From: Auxenochlorella pyrenoidosa
Taxonomy: Eukaryota; Chlorophyta; Trebouxiophyceae; Chlorellales; Chlorellaceae
Direction of reading: 5' to 3'
NCBI GenBank assembly: GCA_001430745.1
Contig: KQ482041.1
Span: 1,497,543 to 1,547,123 of the forward strand
Length of the DNA: 49,581 nucleotides
In this document: positions 21,498 to 33,400 of the stretch, piece after piece
Layout of the letters: each line of letters opens with the position of its first letter
Numbering within the stretch: the stretch's first letter is position 1
Position numbers and translations under genes: made by a program
Notes under the pieces: generated by a model
Told to the model about the DNA's origin: nothing
Database searches by the model: none
What the model saw: the letters and a program-made list of their open reading frames with translations, nothing else

Positions 21498-23087
21498 TCA
21501 GTGGCCATCATCCGATGCCCCGGCCGTGGCTGCTGCTGCCTCTGCTGCTTGCGCCACACCATCTGCTTGCGAGGCCCCAGCCCGTGCCGCCCGCTTGGCC
21601 GCCGAATTGCGCCGCACAGCCGGGGTCCAGCGCCGCAGCATGCCCAGCAAGTCGGCATCAAGCCGCGTGCCTGCCCCGCCCCACACCAGCATGTGAGGCA
21701 GGTCAGCCAGGCTGTCCCCCCGCACCACGCGCACAGGAACGAAGCCGAAACGGCTGTAGTAGGCAACGAGGCGGTCATGCCAGGCGTCATCATCTGCAGG
21801 GCAGGACAAAGGGGCAAAGGGCGGCGGCAGGTTCATGGGCGGAGTAGACACAAGGCAACAGAGTGCTTAGGTGCACAGGCAGGGCAATGTCCGACCGCAA
21901 AGGTGTTGGGCAGTCTGGAACACTGCACTGCCTCGCTGAAATGCAGTCGAAACGTGCAGCAGCCCGCACCGTTAATCGCCAGGATCTCTGCTTTCCGGCA
22001 GCCACGCTCCACGCCAAAGGAGAAGGTGGCAGCGCCCATGAGCAGGCCCAGCCCCAGGGCTCCGCCGCGCGTGCGAGCGCCCTCGTCGCCACGCTGGCCG
22101 CGCGTGAACACCTGCGGCGGCAGCAGCCGTAACATGGCTTGCCTGGCTCAGCGATCAACGGTGGCCCCGTGCTGGTGCGTCGATTGCAATCTGCCCACGG
22201 CTTGTGAGACCGGGCCACGAGGATGGCCCAAGCATGACGACCCAGCCGACACAGGTGCTCCCTCCCGGACCCGCCCTCACCCAGACCCGCACCTGCAGCG
22301 TGTCGCAGTGCATGAGCCCCAGCGGCGGCGGCACCAGGAAGCCCGAGGTGACGGCCAGCACGCGGCCGGCGCCGCCCACGCCTGCGCCCGCCTCGGCCGC
22401 TGCCCGCTCCATGCTGCTGGCGCGCCGCGTGTCAGGCTGGGGGTCGCTGGCATCGCGGCAGACAATGCGGTAGGCAGGGCCCAGCGTCTTCACGCTGATC
22501 TCCAGGCCCCTTGGGACACAGAGGTGGGGCCAAATGGGCAGGAACAGCGTCGATTCGCCACTCCATTCGACTCCTGAGGGCCAAACAGGCGATGGCCCGG
22601 ACAGCGGCAGTGTCCACCAGCAATGTCTATTGCATCATGCAAACCGCCAAGCTCGTTGCCCAGCGCACCTGTCTCGTGCTATGGCCTGCACCTCTTCAAA
22701 GGTCAGCAGGTCTGATGCACCAGGCCGCGCAGTGCTGTTGCCACCGCTGCTGCTTGCCACCATCGCCACCAGCGAGCAGCGGGCTGGGCGGGCCCGCTGC
22801 TGCGGCTGCCACGGCGTTTGTCGGCACCAGCTTTTCGCTGCTGTCTGCACACTCAGCTTGCCGTGATCGCCACAAGAGCTCGCCGCAGGCTGTGGCGGCC
22901 GGCTTACACAGGGGGAGGCGCGAGCTTGGCACTGAGAGCCGCTCAAGGCTTTGCAGCTGATGTGTGACATGGGGGAGATTGCGCAGGAAACACAGCGTCG
23001 TCGGCTGTTCACACCTGCAAGAGAGGCCCGCGCCACAGCACCTACAGCGTGCCTGGCCACTGTCGACAGGTTCTGATGCCAGCGCAT
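21498..23087 (-). CDS. Plastid-targeted GNAT-like conserved plant protein
   Basis: Probably a member of a conserved plant/algal family with an acetyltransferase-like (GNAT) fold; the substrate is unknown. Four exons (22669-23087, 22293-22509, 21970-22111, 21498-21793) join in frame to 357 residues. The N-terminus MRWHQNLSTVARHAVGAVA is rich in Arg, Ala and Ser with almost no acid, as in chloroplast transit peptides. After a variable stretch come LTFEEVQAIARDRGLEI and AVTSGFLVPPPLGLMHCDTL. Then come GLGLLMGAATFSFGVERGCR and KAEILAIND. The C-terminal DDAWHDRLVAYYSRFGF and LVWGGAGTRLDADLLGMLRR resemble the end of GNAT domains, where a YYxRxGF strand-helix unit is common. The tail is Ala-rich and probably disordered. 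The exon chain is secure. The GNAT label rests on pattern memory only. Confidence 0.7.
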
Positions 23088-23150
23088 GGCTAGTGGCTGG
23101 ATTGTAAGCCTGCCTCAAATGCATTCACAGTATGTAGAATATCATTTAGG

Positions 23151-26100
23151 TCACATGTCGATGACGCGCAGCCCCTCCCGTGCCAGCACCAGGAGCCGGC
23201 AAGCACCCGCGCGGCTGCCCGCCAGCGCGGCGCCCAGCACGCCGCGCCCGCCAGCATCCGGCAGCTCCATGTCGACCACCTGGGCAGTGGGGCAGAGGGT
23301 GGCGGGCAGGTCGGATGGAGAGGAAGGGTGGGATTGATAGACCAAAAGGAGGGAGAGGCGGCCAACTGGGTTACGTGGCGCCGCTGGCTGCGCCTGCATC
23401 TGAGCAAGCTGATTGCCGGCCTTTGCAGGCGGCGGAGCCACAGTATGCTTGCGTTTAGCCAGGCTCGCAAAGCACCCTCTCGCTATGTGCAGCCCCCCTG
23501 GTGCTCCCCCCTCACCTGGTGCTCTCCGTACTCCTGGCGGGGCGCCGTGGAGCGGTACAGGTAGCAGTACTTGCCGGCCTCCACCAGGGCGGCCGCGACG
23601 TCGCCCCCCGGCGGCGCAAGCAGCAGGAACTTGCGCTGCACCTTGCCTGCGTGCGCAGGGAAGGGAGGCCGGGGGGAAGCAGACGGCAGCGAGTCCGGTT
23701 TGTTTGGGCAGGGCCAGGGGCAGGGCCAGGGGCTGGGGTGGGGGCAGGAAAGGCAGGCTGGCGGGGCACGGGTGGCTGGGGGCCAGCCAGGCTGCGACGA
23801 GGTGTCAAAAGCAGAGTGCCCTCCCCTGCCGCGCCCGATGCCTGTGCAGCGGCTGCCACCGGCGCACCTGCTGCCACGTAGGCCATTGCGGGGATGGAGG
23901 ACACGTGCTGCACGACAAAGCCGGCGCCTGCCGCGCCGCCCTGCGCGTCGCTGCTGCTGCCATCGCCGTCGCTGCCGCTGCTGCAGGTGACTGCCACCAC
24001 AGCGCAGTCCACATCATCCGTCAAGCCCAGCAGCAGCGTGGGTCCGGGGCTGATCGCAGCGCCATCCTGCTGCTGGAGCGCTGGTGCCCCTACGCCGGCG
24101 CCAGCGCCGCGGCCGCCCTCTGGCAGGTGCGTATCGGGCGTGGGCGGCTCCTGGGCGCCAAACGGTGGCGGCTGCAGGTGGCACGTCAGCAGCTTGTGCG
24201 GCTGGCAGGACAGCGTGTGCACCAGGCGCAGCAGCGGCCGCTGCCCCTGCTGCGCCTCCCCTGCCGTGCCAGCTGCGTCTGCTGTGCCCGCTGCCAGAGC
24301 AAAGGTGAACAGTGTGCAGGTGGGCTCTGAGCCCATCGCCCCCACGCCATCAGAGCCCGCCTCGCGATACAGGTCGGCATACTGCTGGTGCGGCAGCGGG
24401 CCTGGAGGCAGGGAGGGGACATGTGCAGGGGCGGCGACGGACAGCGTCGGGGGCTGTGCGCACAGGGGGCTGCGACGAGCTGCAGACGGGCTGCCGGCAG
24501 GGGCAGGGGTCAGACGAGTGCACCACAGCACAAGCGGTTCTGGGGCCCGGCACACTGTGTGGGCCCACATGCTTCCACGTCACATGCTTCCACGTGGCAT
24601 GGCAGCCCCTGGCGTCGATGCTGCGGGCCCACAGGCTCACCCACGGGCTCCTCTGAAGTGTATGCAGCCAGGCGGGCAACCGCCGCTGCCAGCGAGCGCG
24701 GGCTCATGTCATCATCATCATCCTCCATGCCGCCCTGCCCCTGCTGCCCTGCCGCGGGCGCAGCGGCCGGCGCCGCTGCCCGCTGCGCCGCCGCCTCCTC
24801 TTCAGCATCAGCAGAGCTGGGCTGCAGCGCCAGCAGCACTCCACCGGTGGCGGGGTTGGCCAGCACGCCGTGGGGCGGCAGGTCAGACAGCTGCAGGCAG
24901 GCAGGCGGGCATGCAGATGGCAGGAGTTCAGGACATGGCGGGGAGTCTGCCCGACAGGCAGGTGGCAACTGCCAAGCGCGTGTGAGGCGCATACGCTGGG
25001 AGTCACGATCGAGCGGAGCAGCGTGGCGGTGCCCTGGGCGTCACAGGCACTTGCTGCATGCCGCGGCGGGCAGGGGCCTGGGTGGTGGCCAGCACGACAG
25101 CCGGGACGGCAGGGAAGAATGGGGCGGAGCATGGCAGCTGTGCAGAGCAAGACTGCATGCCCTGCAAGGGCCGCAGCAGACCCCGACGCACCTTGAGTAG
25201 CTGCACGGCCGCCACCTGCAGCGAAGGCTCGGCCCCCCCCAGGGCGGCAGCCAGGCGCACCGCGTACACCTCGCAGCGCGAGGGCTGCTGCTCGCTGCGC
25301 GGCCTGCCTGCCCAGAGGATGCAGCAGAGCTCAAGGGAGCGTGGCGCCTGCTGCTGCTGGCCGCCGCCATCGTTGCTGCCGCTGATGATCTGGCCGCCCG
25401 CCGCTGCCGAGGCTAGCTGCTGCGGCAGCACAAAGGCGGCTGCCAAGTGCAGGGGGCGCACCCCCTGCAGCGGTGGCGGCGGGCGCAGCGGCCACGCCGG
25501 CACTGAGAGTAGCACTCCCGCTGCAGCCGGCGGCTCGGCATGCCCTGGTGCTGGTCTGACAGCCAGGGACACATCGCCGCGGCCGCTGGAGACCAGCAGC
25601 AGGCCGCCAGTGCTGCTGTCGAGGCTGCCAGCTGTCTGCACCTCAACCACAGAGGCTGGCAGGCTGCCCGCTGTCAGGCCGGCTGGCGGCGTCTCCTGCT
25701 GCGCCGCTGGCAGCCCTGCAGGCGGGAGCACAGGAATGTGCAGCCACACAGCAAATACTGTCCAGTTTCAAATGGTATGATGGTTTGCTCAGAGCAATCA
25801 TGCCAGTCCCTGCCGCAGCCACTTTGAGCGTGCAGCTGTGGCGCCCGCCTCACCGCACACACGGTGCAGCGCTGGCGCTGCCCCGGGTTCTCCCAGCTCC
25901 AGCTGGTACAGCGCCAGAGCCTCTCCTCCGACATGCCCTTCCTCCAGGAACATGTAGCACCCGCGGGGCTGCTGAGTGAGGGCGTTCAGCAGCGCGGCAT
26001 GGCGGGCAGTGACATAGTCGGTGTCGGCGGCGGTGGGCGCAGCCGCCGGAGAGGGCAGCGCCAGGCTGCCTTGCTCCCGCGCAATGCTGCTGCTGAGACG

Positions 26101-26178
26101 CCAAGAGGAGAAGAGAAGGTTGGCGCGGCGGCGCTCCAGGCGGAAGTGCGCCACACCCTCGCCGTGGGAAGCCGCCAT
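23151..26178 (-). CDS. NUDCD1-like protein lacking a visible CS domain
   Basis: Probable homologue of NudC domain-containing protein 1, a beta-propeller-like protein that in animals carries a central CS (p23-like) domain. The ATG at 26178 begins MAASHGEGVAHFRLERRRAN. Matches, in order, to the animal protein as I recall it: PPHGVLANPATGGVLLALQP for the propeller repeat before the CS domain; LAAAVARLAAYTSEEP for the helix after it (AERLMHLTSEEL-like); YADLYREAG, LVHTLSCQPHKLLTCHL and LLLGLTDDVDCAVVAV; and the C-terminal KFLLLAPPGGDV, CYLYRS and REGLRVIDM. The CS domain should lie between the first two blocks, but only Ala/Gln-rich sequence and an acidic MEDDDDDMS stretch are present. The rest is Ala/Gly-rich and divergent. 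About six exons; not every border was fixed. The homology is moderately supported. Confidence 0.6.
24566..24595. repeat. Two tandem 15-base units in an intron
   Basis: The unit cacatgcttccacgt occurs twice without spacer, followed by a partial third match. It lies in an intron of the NUDCD1-like gene. Confidence 0.8.
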
Positions 26179-26721
26179 CGCGGGTTAGGCACACTCCAGA
26201 CCAGAAGTGACACACTTCAGATCGATGCTGAAATGCAGACTGGGTCGATCGAGGCGTGCTGCAAGCCTGTGACCTTCATACACCGTCTATGCTGCCGCCA
26301 CGCAGCACATGCTCACCAAAATGCATGCTCGTCTGCTACCCAAATGTCTCATGTTAACTGCCTACTTTGCCGTCGAATGCTTTTGCCACTGCAGCAGTTA
26401 TTTGCAAGGTGCATGTCTGTACCAGAAAGCGACAATACTGTCATCCTTTGGTTGCCGGCTCAATCTTTGACCAAACGACAATCCGCAGACGTACAGCAAG
26501 GTGCACTTGTTGCAGCTGTATGGCAGGGACCTGGTATGGATTGGAAGCAGCGCAAGGGCGCCTAGCCGGCGATGTGGACAAGACAGCTTTGCACATACCC
26601 GAAGAAAGCAGAGGTTTTTCTACGGCTCCTCAAGACCTGGTTAAGCCATGAACAGGTTTCATGTTCCTGGCGCACCTCGTCCAGAGTCAAATCAGCACTG
26701 TGGTGAGCCTGAACGAGTGTG
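26179..26721. other. Intergenic region, protease A 3' UTR and NUDCD1-like promoter
   Basis: About 540 bases, noticeably less GC-rich at 26215-26480. No gene or clear regulatory motif is seen. Confidence 0.5.
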
Positions 26722-29700
26722 TTAGGGCGACGGGGGAGACGCCGAGGTGAACTGCTCTGTCTGCGCTGCCGGAATGAGCTGGCCCGGGGCAGCCGCGCCA
26801 TCTGGCAGCTCCCCCGAAGAGTCCACCGCCTGCAGGGCAGACTGGATCCTGCAGCAAGGGCCGCGAGTGCCATGCAAGGACAAGGGGGCGTGCCAGTGTT
26901 GGTGCACTCGGCGGGGGGGCACCCGAGGGCTGGTGCGATGTGCAGGGCACCGGCCAGGTAGGGCTTGCGAGCAATCACTGCAAGCATCAGACTGTCTGTC
27001 TGCAGGGCAGCGGACCAGCCGCAAGCTGAGGCCCACCAGTCTCGATAGTGGTCCAGGCGCAGGAAGACGCCAGGCAGGGCAGGGCCCGCACACTCGCCAG
27101 CCCCGCCAGACACAATGCCGACCTGCGCTGGCAGGCCAAGGCGCGTGAGGTATGTGCAGGCAGCATCACGTCGCCGCTGTGGTCCCAGCGATGCAACACA
27201 ACAAGCTGCCTTGCGGTGCGACGAGGTTGTGCTGGCAGAGCAGCGCCGACCGCACGGTGGGTGCAGCCGCTCGGCCTTGCTGGCGAGCAACTAATCAGGG
27301 TCGTTCTGGCCTGCTGGGCCCACACCTGGATGTCTGTGGAGGGGTCGTCTGCGCTGGGTGTGTACAGCAGAGGGCCGCCTGCATGCAGGTTTGGTTGCAC
27401 ACTCAAGCCAGCCGCAGAGCAGTACACTGACAGACAGGCAACCGCTAGGGAGGCAGCCATGAATTGATTTGGGTGATTGCCAATTGTCTCATTCAAAGAC
27501 ACCACATTTGTCTAATTCAAAGAAAGAAAGAAAAAAGACATCACCTGCTGCCCAAAGCCGGCCACCCCGGGGTGCAGGCGCCACCCACCCGAGTCGCCTG
27601 CGCACGGCAGGGTCTTGGCGCCGGTTGTGAACCCCGCGCAGATGGCCAGCAGGGCATCGATGTACTGCCTCACCCCATCAAACTCGGCGCGCCGGTACAG
27701 CCGGGCGCAGCTGCATGCATGCCCGGGAGGTCCAGAGGGCATGTTGGGGCGGGTAGGCAGGGGGCCTTCAGCGCGCAACGTTTAGCAAGCCCTTGCGCTC
27801 GAAATTCTGCTGGTGCACCCGCCGCCCAGGTGAGCAAGCAGCTGCGAGGTGTGCACTGGACCTCTGCGGCCTGCCGCCCACCGCCCACTCCCTGCCCTTA
27901 CCTGGCCGGGTCCACCAGCGGCAGGGTGCCCTCCTGCAGCTGGCGCGGGAAGCTGGCGGGCGAGTCTCCCTCGGAGATGGCGCCCCACCCCACCACGCGC
28001 AGCTCGGTGCCGGGGGCATCGATGGCTGACAGCAGGGGACGCGGGGCGGGGGGGGGGGGCGGGGGGGCGGCAAGGTGGCAACATTGTCATTTAATTGCAG
28101 GCTGCTGCCAGGCCAGGAGCTCTGCCTTCCTCGAGGAAGGCAAGCTGGCGGCCAGGAGATGGCAAGGGCAGCGTGCTGTATCAAGCAAGCCTTGCAGCCA
28201 GGAGCCCGCCACCCACTTTCAGTTCTGCAACCCCCCTGCAACCCGCAAAGCGTGCCCCCACACTCACAGTCCCACTGCTCCGTGGTGGCAACCTCCACGG
28301 GCTGCGCCCCCTCAATGGGGCTGTCCAGCAGCAGCAGAGCCACGTCGCCGGCGGTGAAGGGCTGGGCCGCCGCGGTGGGCTGGTCCTGTGTGCCCACGTC
28401 TGCGGCGCTGGTGCCCGGGGGGTTGCCCCCACGAGCCTCCCTCACTTCTGTGGAGTTGGGGTGCAGCAGCGCCTGCAAAGGGGGCAAAGCGACGGAGCGG
28501 CAGGTATATGCCGGCCAAGCTGACCGCTCGCAGCACGCCATGCCTAACAGGCACCAGGTGGTTTCGGCTGCAGACGCGTCGTGTGCCTTGGATGACCCCG
28601 GGTGCGGCAGCGTCACTCAGGGAGCACAGCGCAAGGCAGTTGCCAAGGCAGCTGCCAGGTCAGCTCGCCCCAGCCCCTCCTCCTGCCCCGCCTCGCCTGC
28701 GTGACGTGGCGGAACTGCACACCCTCGATGAGGCTCGATGTCCTGCGGGTGGGGGAAAAGGGTGAAAGCAGACACAGCGAGCAGGGACCTGTGATGGCCT
28801 GCAACACCAATCGCTGGTCATGGACACATCTTTGCATTTGGAAGCTGGCTGCCCTGCTCTCAGTCACCATCGGAAGTGGCAGCCATTGTAGCGTCCAGCA
28901 CGGGGGGTATTCTCATGAGAACAGGCTGATCAGTCAAGGAGTGGCTCCCACCAGACAGGCCGGCTCACCCCAGGCGGGTCGTGTTGCACAGGACCGCCAT
29001 GCCTCGCAGGATGCGCCCGCGCGCGTCGGCTGCGCAGTGCGCGGCTGCAGGGGCATGCGGTGGGTGTGGGGAACCAGGCTTAAGCGCCATTGAGCTGAAG
29101 ACGGCCCAACAGGAGCCCCTGCTCGCTGTGTTGGGGCCAGGCTGAGCACAGGGGGGGGAAAGGGGGTGCATGCGATGCAGCAGGCCGGGCTGGCCAGCAC
29201 CAGAGGGCTTGACAATGCAGACCCAGGAAGAACTGCGACCGCATGGAGGAGCAGCAGGCTGCCACCTTTACAAGACCAGGCAGCAAGTATGGGGTGCGCA
29301 CATTGCAGAGCGCGCGCCCGCCTGCTGCCCACCTGTGATGACGACCTGCGGCGCCACCAGGGTCCCTCCGCAGTGCTGCAGGCCATAGGTCACGGTGACT
29401 GCATCCTGGGAGGCGCGGCCGACGGCGCACATGTATGGGTACCTGCATGTGGGAAGGAGTGAGGAGTTCGTTGGGTTGTGACGAGGTCGAGGCAGCAGAG
29501 CTCGGGGGCAGTGGAAAAGTGGGCGGTTGGCCAGCAGTCGCGTCGAAATGTGGCGCGCTCACAGCCTTGCAGGGCAGCTGACTCGTTGTAAGCAGACCAT
29601 CTTTCTGGACCGAAGCGGAAAGTTCAAGCTGGGCGGCACATAGGAGGGTTGGAAGTGTACCGCAGGCTAAGTGCCGGCTCGCATTGTTAACACCGCCGTC

Positions 29701-29889
29701 ACCGACGCCGACACTGCCGTCCGCCGCCCCTCACCTGCCAGGGGGCGCGGGGTCGCCATTACTGATCAGCTCGCGCCTGTCTGCCTGCAAAAGGAGGCTT
29801 CCAGCTCCCGCAGTTGTCGCTGGGAGGCGGGCAGCCACGAGCCCAGCCACACAGGCCAGCTGGGCGGCTGTGAGGGCCAGCAGGCGCAT
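26722..29889 (-). CDS. Secreted chymotrypsin-fold serine protease, copy A
   Basis: S1-family serine endopeptidase entering the secretory path. The ATG at 29889 begins a signal peptide, MRLLALTAAQLACVAGLVAA. The mature start is probably ISNGDPAPPGRYPYMCAVG, in the place of the usual IVGG. Catalytic residues are visible. His is in VVITAAHCAAD, split by an intron after ACAG. Asp is in GDVALLLLDSP. Ser is in CAGDSGGPLLYT, also split by an intron. VGIVSGGAGECAGPALPGVF and HYRDWIQSAL form the last strand and helix. The residues before the catalytic Ser read TLPCAGDSGG, placing Leu and Pro where trypsin has Asp189-Ser190, so trypsin-like Arg/Lys cleavage is not expected. A non-conserved tail follows, rich in Pro, Ser and Gln. 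The gene is a tandem duplicate of the next one, with the same strand, exon order and intron positions. Confidence 0.9.
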
Positions 29890-30403
29890 GGTAGGAGCTT
29901 GGTTTGGTTTGAGAGCGTGAACTCGACCTCCAAGATAGCATTATGCAAACGGGACGCGTCCACAGGAGGAAAGTCCTGGACTCGTGTTCTTCCCTGGGCT
30001 CTTACCAGCCATCCCTAGCTTGCCCTCATGCAAGAGAGCAGCCTGCTTGCCAGGCTGGGTGCAGTTCGCCTTCAGGGTTCCAGAACTGCTCTGTCCGTAC
30101 TTCACGCCTGCAACTATGCCCTAATTGGGTTGTCGGGGCTGTGTCACGGCTCCTCGCTCATACAAGCAGCGCATGGAGCGAGCGAGCATGCAAAGGCTGG
30201 CGGCGTGCAGGCGGCGCGGCACGCTGCAGCGGGGAGGGGAGCAGGCACTCCACTGCCTCCAGGCCGCGACGAACAGTGACGAACAGCTCGATTACACAGG
30301 TCGAACTCTTTCAAGCAGTTAACCACATTGCAGAAGAGCACCCTGGAAATACCACATGCTAGTAGGACAGGCGCTAGGGCTCCGCCAGCAGGCGGCCGCC
30401 TGC
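29890..30403. other. Intergenic region between the two protease genes
   Basis: About 510 bases. The right end holds a minus-strand TGTAA at 30292-30296, suited to protease B; the left part should be the protease A promoter. No gene is seen. Confidence 0.5.
30292..30296 (-). terminator. Probable poly(A) signal of protease B
   Basis: TGTAA on the minus strand about 110 bases past the stop codon of protease B. Confidence 0.5.
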
Positions 30404-33400
30404 TCACGGCAGTGGCAGCGCCGGCACCGCCCCCGTAAACTGTTCTGTCTGGTTTGCCTTTGCGGGCAGGATGAGCTGGCCCGGGGCAAGCGCGCCGGCA
30501 GGCAGCTGCCCGTAAGAGTCCACATTATCGAGAGCAGACTCGATCCTGTATGTTCAAGGTGAAGGGCGCAGCAACCGTGCAGGTGGCATGCGGCCTGTGC
30601 ACTGTGCAGTGAAGAGCGGGGAATATGCTGCCAGAGGATGAACAGGAAGTGCTTGCAACATCCCTGACAGCGCCAAAACAGGAGAGCAGCGGGCGCGCCC
30701 GCACCACCCACCAGTCTCGGTAGTGGTCCAGGCGCAGGAAGACGCCGGGCAGGGCAGGGCCCGCGCACTGGCCAGCGCCACCAGACACAATGCCGACCTG
30801 CAGTGAGCGAGGCATGCAGGAGGACAACGAGGATGCTGCAGGTCACAATGCAGTGTATCAGTGCATCAGTCAGGTGGCAAGGGGCCCTTCGTGCAGGCAT
30901 AATTTCAAGCACTTGAGCTTGAAGGTGCCGGGGAGTCTCCGTCCCGGGGCAGCTGCCATCCACACAGGCGTCATGGCCTGGCACACGCGCAGGGCACCTG
31001 GATGTCTGTGGAGGGGTCGTCCACGTGTGGCGTGTACAGCAGAGGGCCCCCTGCAGTGCCGCGCTGTATGCGCATGAGTTCAGTCGCACTCGACGGGCAG
31101 CGGCCAGGAGGATCAAGAGCTTGCGGAAAAAGCATGCGGCCGTGGCTCCCCAACCCCGACAGCCCTGCATGCTGTTGGGCTGCGACTTCCCCCTGCCTCA
31201 CCCGAGTCGCCATGGCAGGGCAGCACCTTGGCCCCCGTGGTGAACCCCGCGCAGATGGCCACATCCGGGTCTATGGGCGCAGTACCGCGGTACAGCCGGG
31301 CGCAGCTGCTTGCGGGGCGGGTGGCGAGGCAGAGCAGAGGCGGGGGAGGTCTGAGCGGCGGGCAGACGGTACGGTGTTGGACCTTGCCTGCCTTGCACCC
31401 GGGAGCACCCTGCGCCCCGGCCCAGCAGGGCTGTCCAGAATCTCTCAGCCCTCTGCTGCTGCCGAAGGTTGTCCTCAGCGGACAACGCACTCGCATGTGC
31501 TCCAGCGGGGCAGAACACTCCCGCACTCGCTCTTTCCCTCCTTGGCACAGGCCGTCTGCTCCACCGCCACCCCTGCTCTACAGCCCTCCTCCCGCGCACC
31601 CACCCCACCCCCAAGAACAGCTTCAATGAGCGCCCCAGCCCCACTCACGTCTTGGGATCCACATACGGCAGCGCGCCCTCCTGCAGCTGGCGTGGAAAGT
31701 TGGAGCGGGAGCGCCCCTCCGAGATCTGCCCCCACCCCGCCACGCGCAGCTCGGTCCCTGGGGCATCAATGCCTGCGGGCAGGGCGCGCGGGAGTGCGGC
31801 AGGCTAAGAGGCTGCCGAGTTTGGCTGGGCCCTGGCTGAAGCAAGCCCAGACAGACTGGCAAGCACACCTTCCTACGCCCTGACACCCAATCCGAACTGA
31901 AACCTCTCTGCCCAAGCGCTGCTTATAGTGTGGGGATGCCTGGCCACCAACAGGCAGGAGCACCGGAACCCGCGCTGCAAACCCTCCCCCCGCCCGCCTG
32001 CGTGCACCGCCCGCTGGCTGTCGGCCACAAGCGCCCCCGTGCGCAGCTCACCGTCCCACTGCTCCGTAGTGGCGAGCGCCACCGGCAGGGCGCCGTCCAC
32101 TGGGGCGTCCAGCAGCAGCAGCGCCACGTCGCCGGCAGCCATGGTGCTGTTGTCCGACTGCGCCAGCTGCTCCCGCAGGTTGCCGGGCCTGATGTAGGAG
32201 ATGGTGCTGTTGGCGCTGGCCCGCCGCACCTGGGTGGAGTTTGGGTGCAGCAGGGCCTGCAGGGAGCGCGGCGGCACGGGGCGGAGCAGGGGCGGCTGGA
32301 TGCAGGGCCCACCTTTCACCTGGCGCAGCACCAGCACAGCTCGGAGGCCGAGACCAAGGCAGGCGACTAAGGGGCTGGCCACCCTGCCTGACGCCTGAAG
32401 CTGCATGCAAGCGTGCGCCCACTTGTCTGACAACCTGCCACACCGGCCTCCTCAGCTGCTCTGCCAGCCCACCTGGGTGACTCGCTGGAACTCAACCCCC
32501 TCCTTGGCATCCGACACCCTGCAGGCCAGATTCAGTGCAGGGTGCGTGTTGGTTTAAAAGTTGTGCCGAGCTTGCCACCCCTTTGGTCAATTATTCCGGA
32601 ATGGGTGACTGCCAGGGCTCAGCAGCGCAGAGGGCCCAAGTGCGGCTGGTGGCAGTGCTGCGGGTTGTGCTGTTGTCCCCGTTGATGGATGGGGCAAGCT
32701 GTCACTCACCCCAGGCGGGTGCTGTTGCACAGGACCGCCATGCCTCGCAGGACGCGCCCGCGCTGGGCGGTGCAGTGCGCGGCTGCGGGGCAGGGCAGAG
32801 CAGGGCGGGCTCCCTGGCTAGGCAAAGGCTGGTGGCATCTGATGCTGCCTCTGGGGAGCCTTCAAACTGGCAGGGCAGGGCATACGCGAGACCACACGAC
32901 TGTTTGCAGAGGCCCTGGGGTTGTGAATGCATCCGCGTGGCCACAGACACGCCTGCAGTTGCGGCTCGCCAGGAGAGGAGGGCACCCGCCGGGCATGGCA
33001 TGGCGGCGCCCTGCTTGCCTGTCACCACGACTTGCGGGTGGATGAGGGTGCCACCGCAGTGCTGCAGGTCAAAGCTCACGGTGTCATCGTCACGTGCGGC
33101 GCGGCCCACGGCGCACATGAAGGGGTACCTGTGCGCGGATGTGGGTGGGCAGGCCTTGGGGAGGCCAGGAGAGTGGTTCGAAGGCGGGGAGGCGGGGAGG
33201 CATGCCGCAGCATGTTGCAGCGCTACCACTAGCAAGCTGGGCGCAAGGTTCTCCCTGCTCGTTTTACTCGGAACAGACAGTTTTAAGGTGTGCAGGAGAG
33301 AAAGAAGGGGTCTTCCCAGTCGGGTGCAGGCACCCAGATCATCGGCTGCGCGCCGCACTGCCGCCGCCGCCGCCGGTCCTCACCTGCCAGGCGGCGCTGG

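Noticed and set aside
21474..22577. Plus-strand open frame of 367 codons
   Set aside because: It runs through both exons and introns of the GNAT-like gene on the other strand without recognisable content.
23894..24985. Plus-strand open frame of 363 codons
   Set aside because: It is antisense to the NUDCD1-like gene, where the minus-strand blocks match a known family order.
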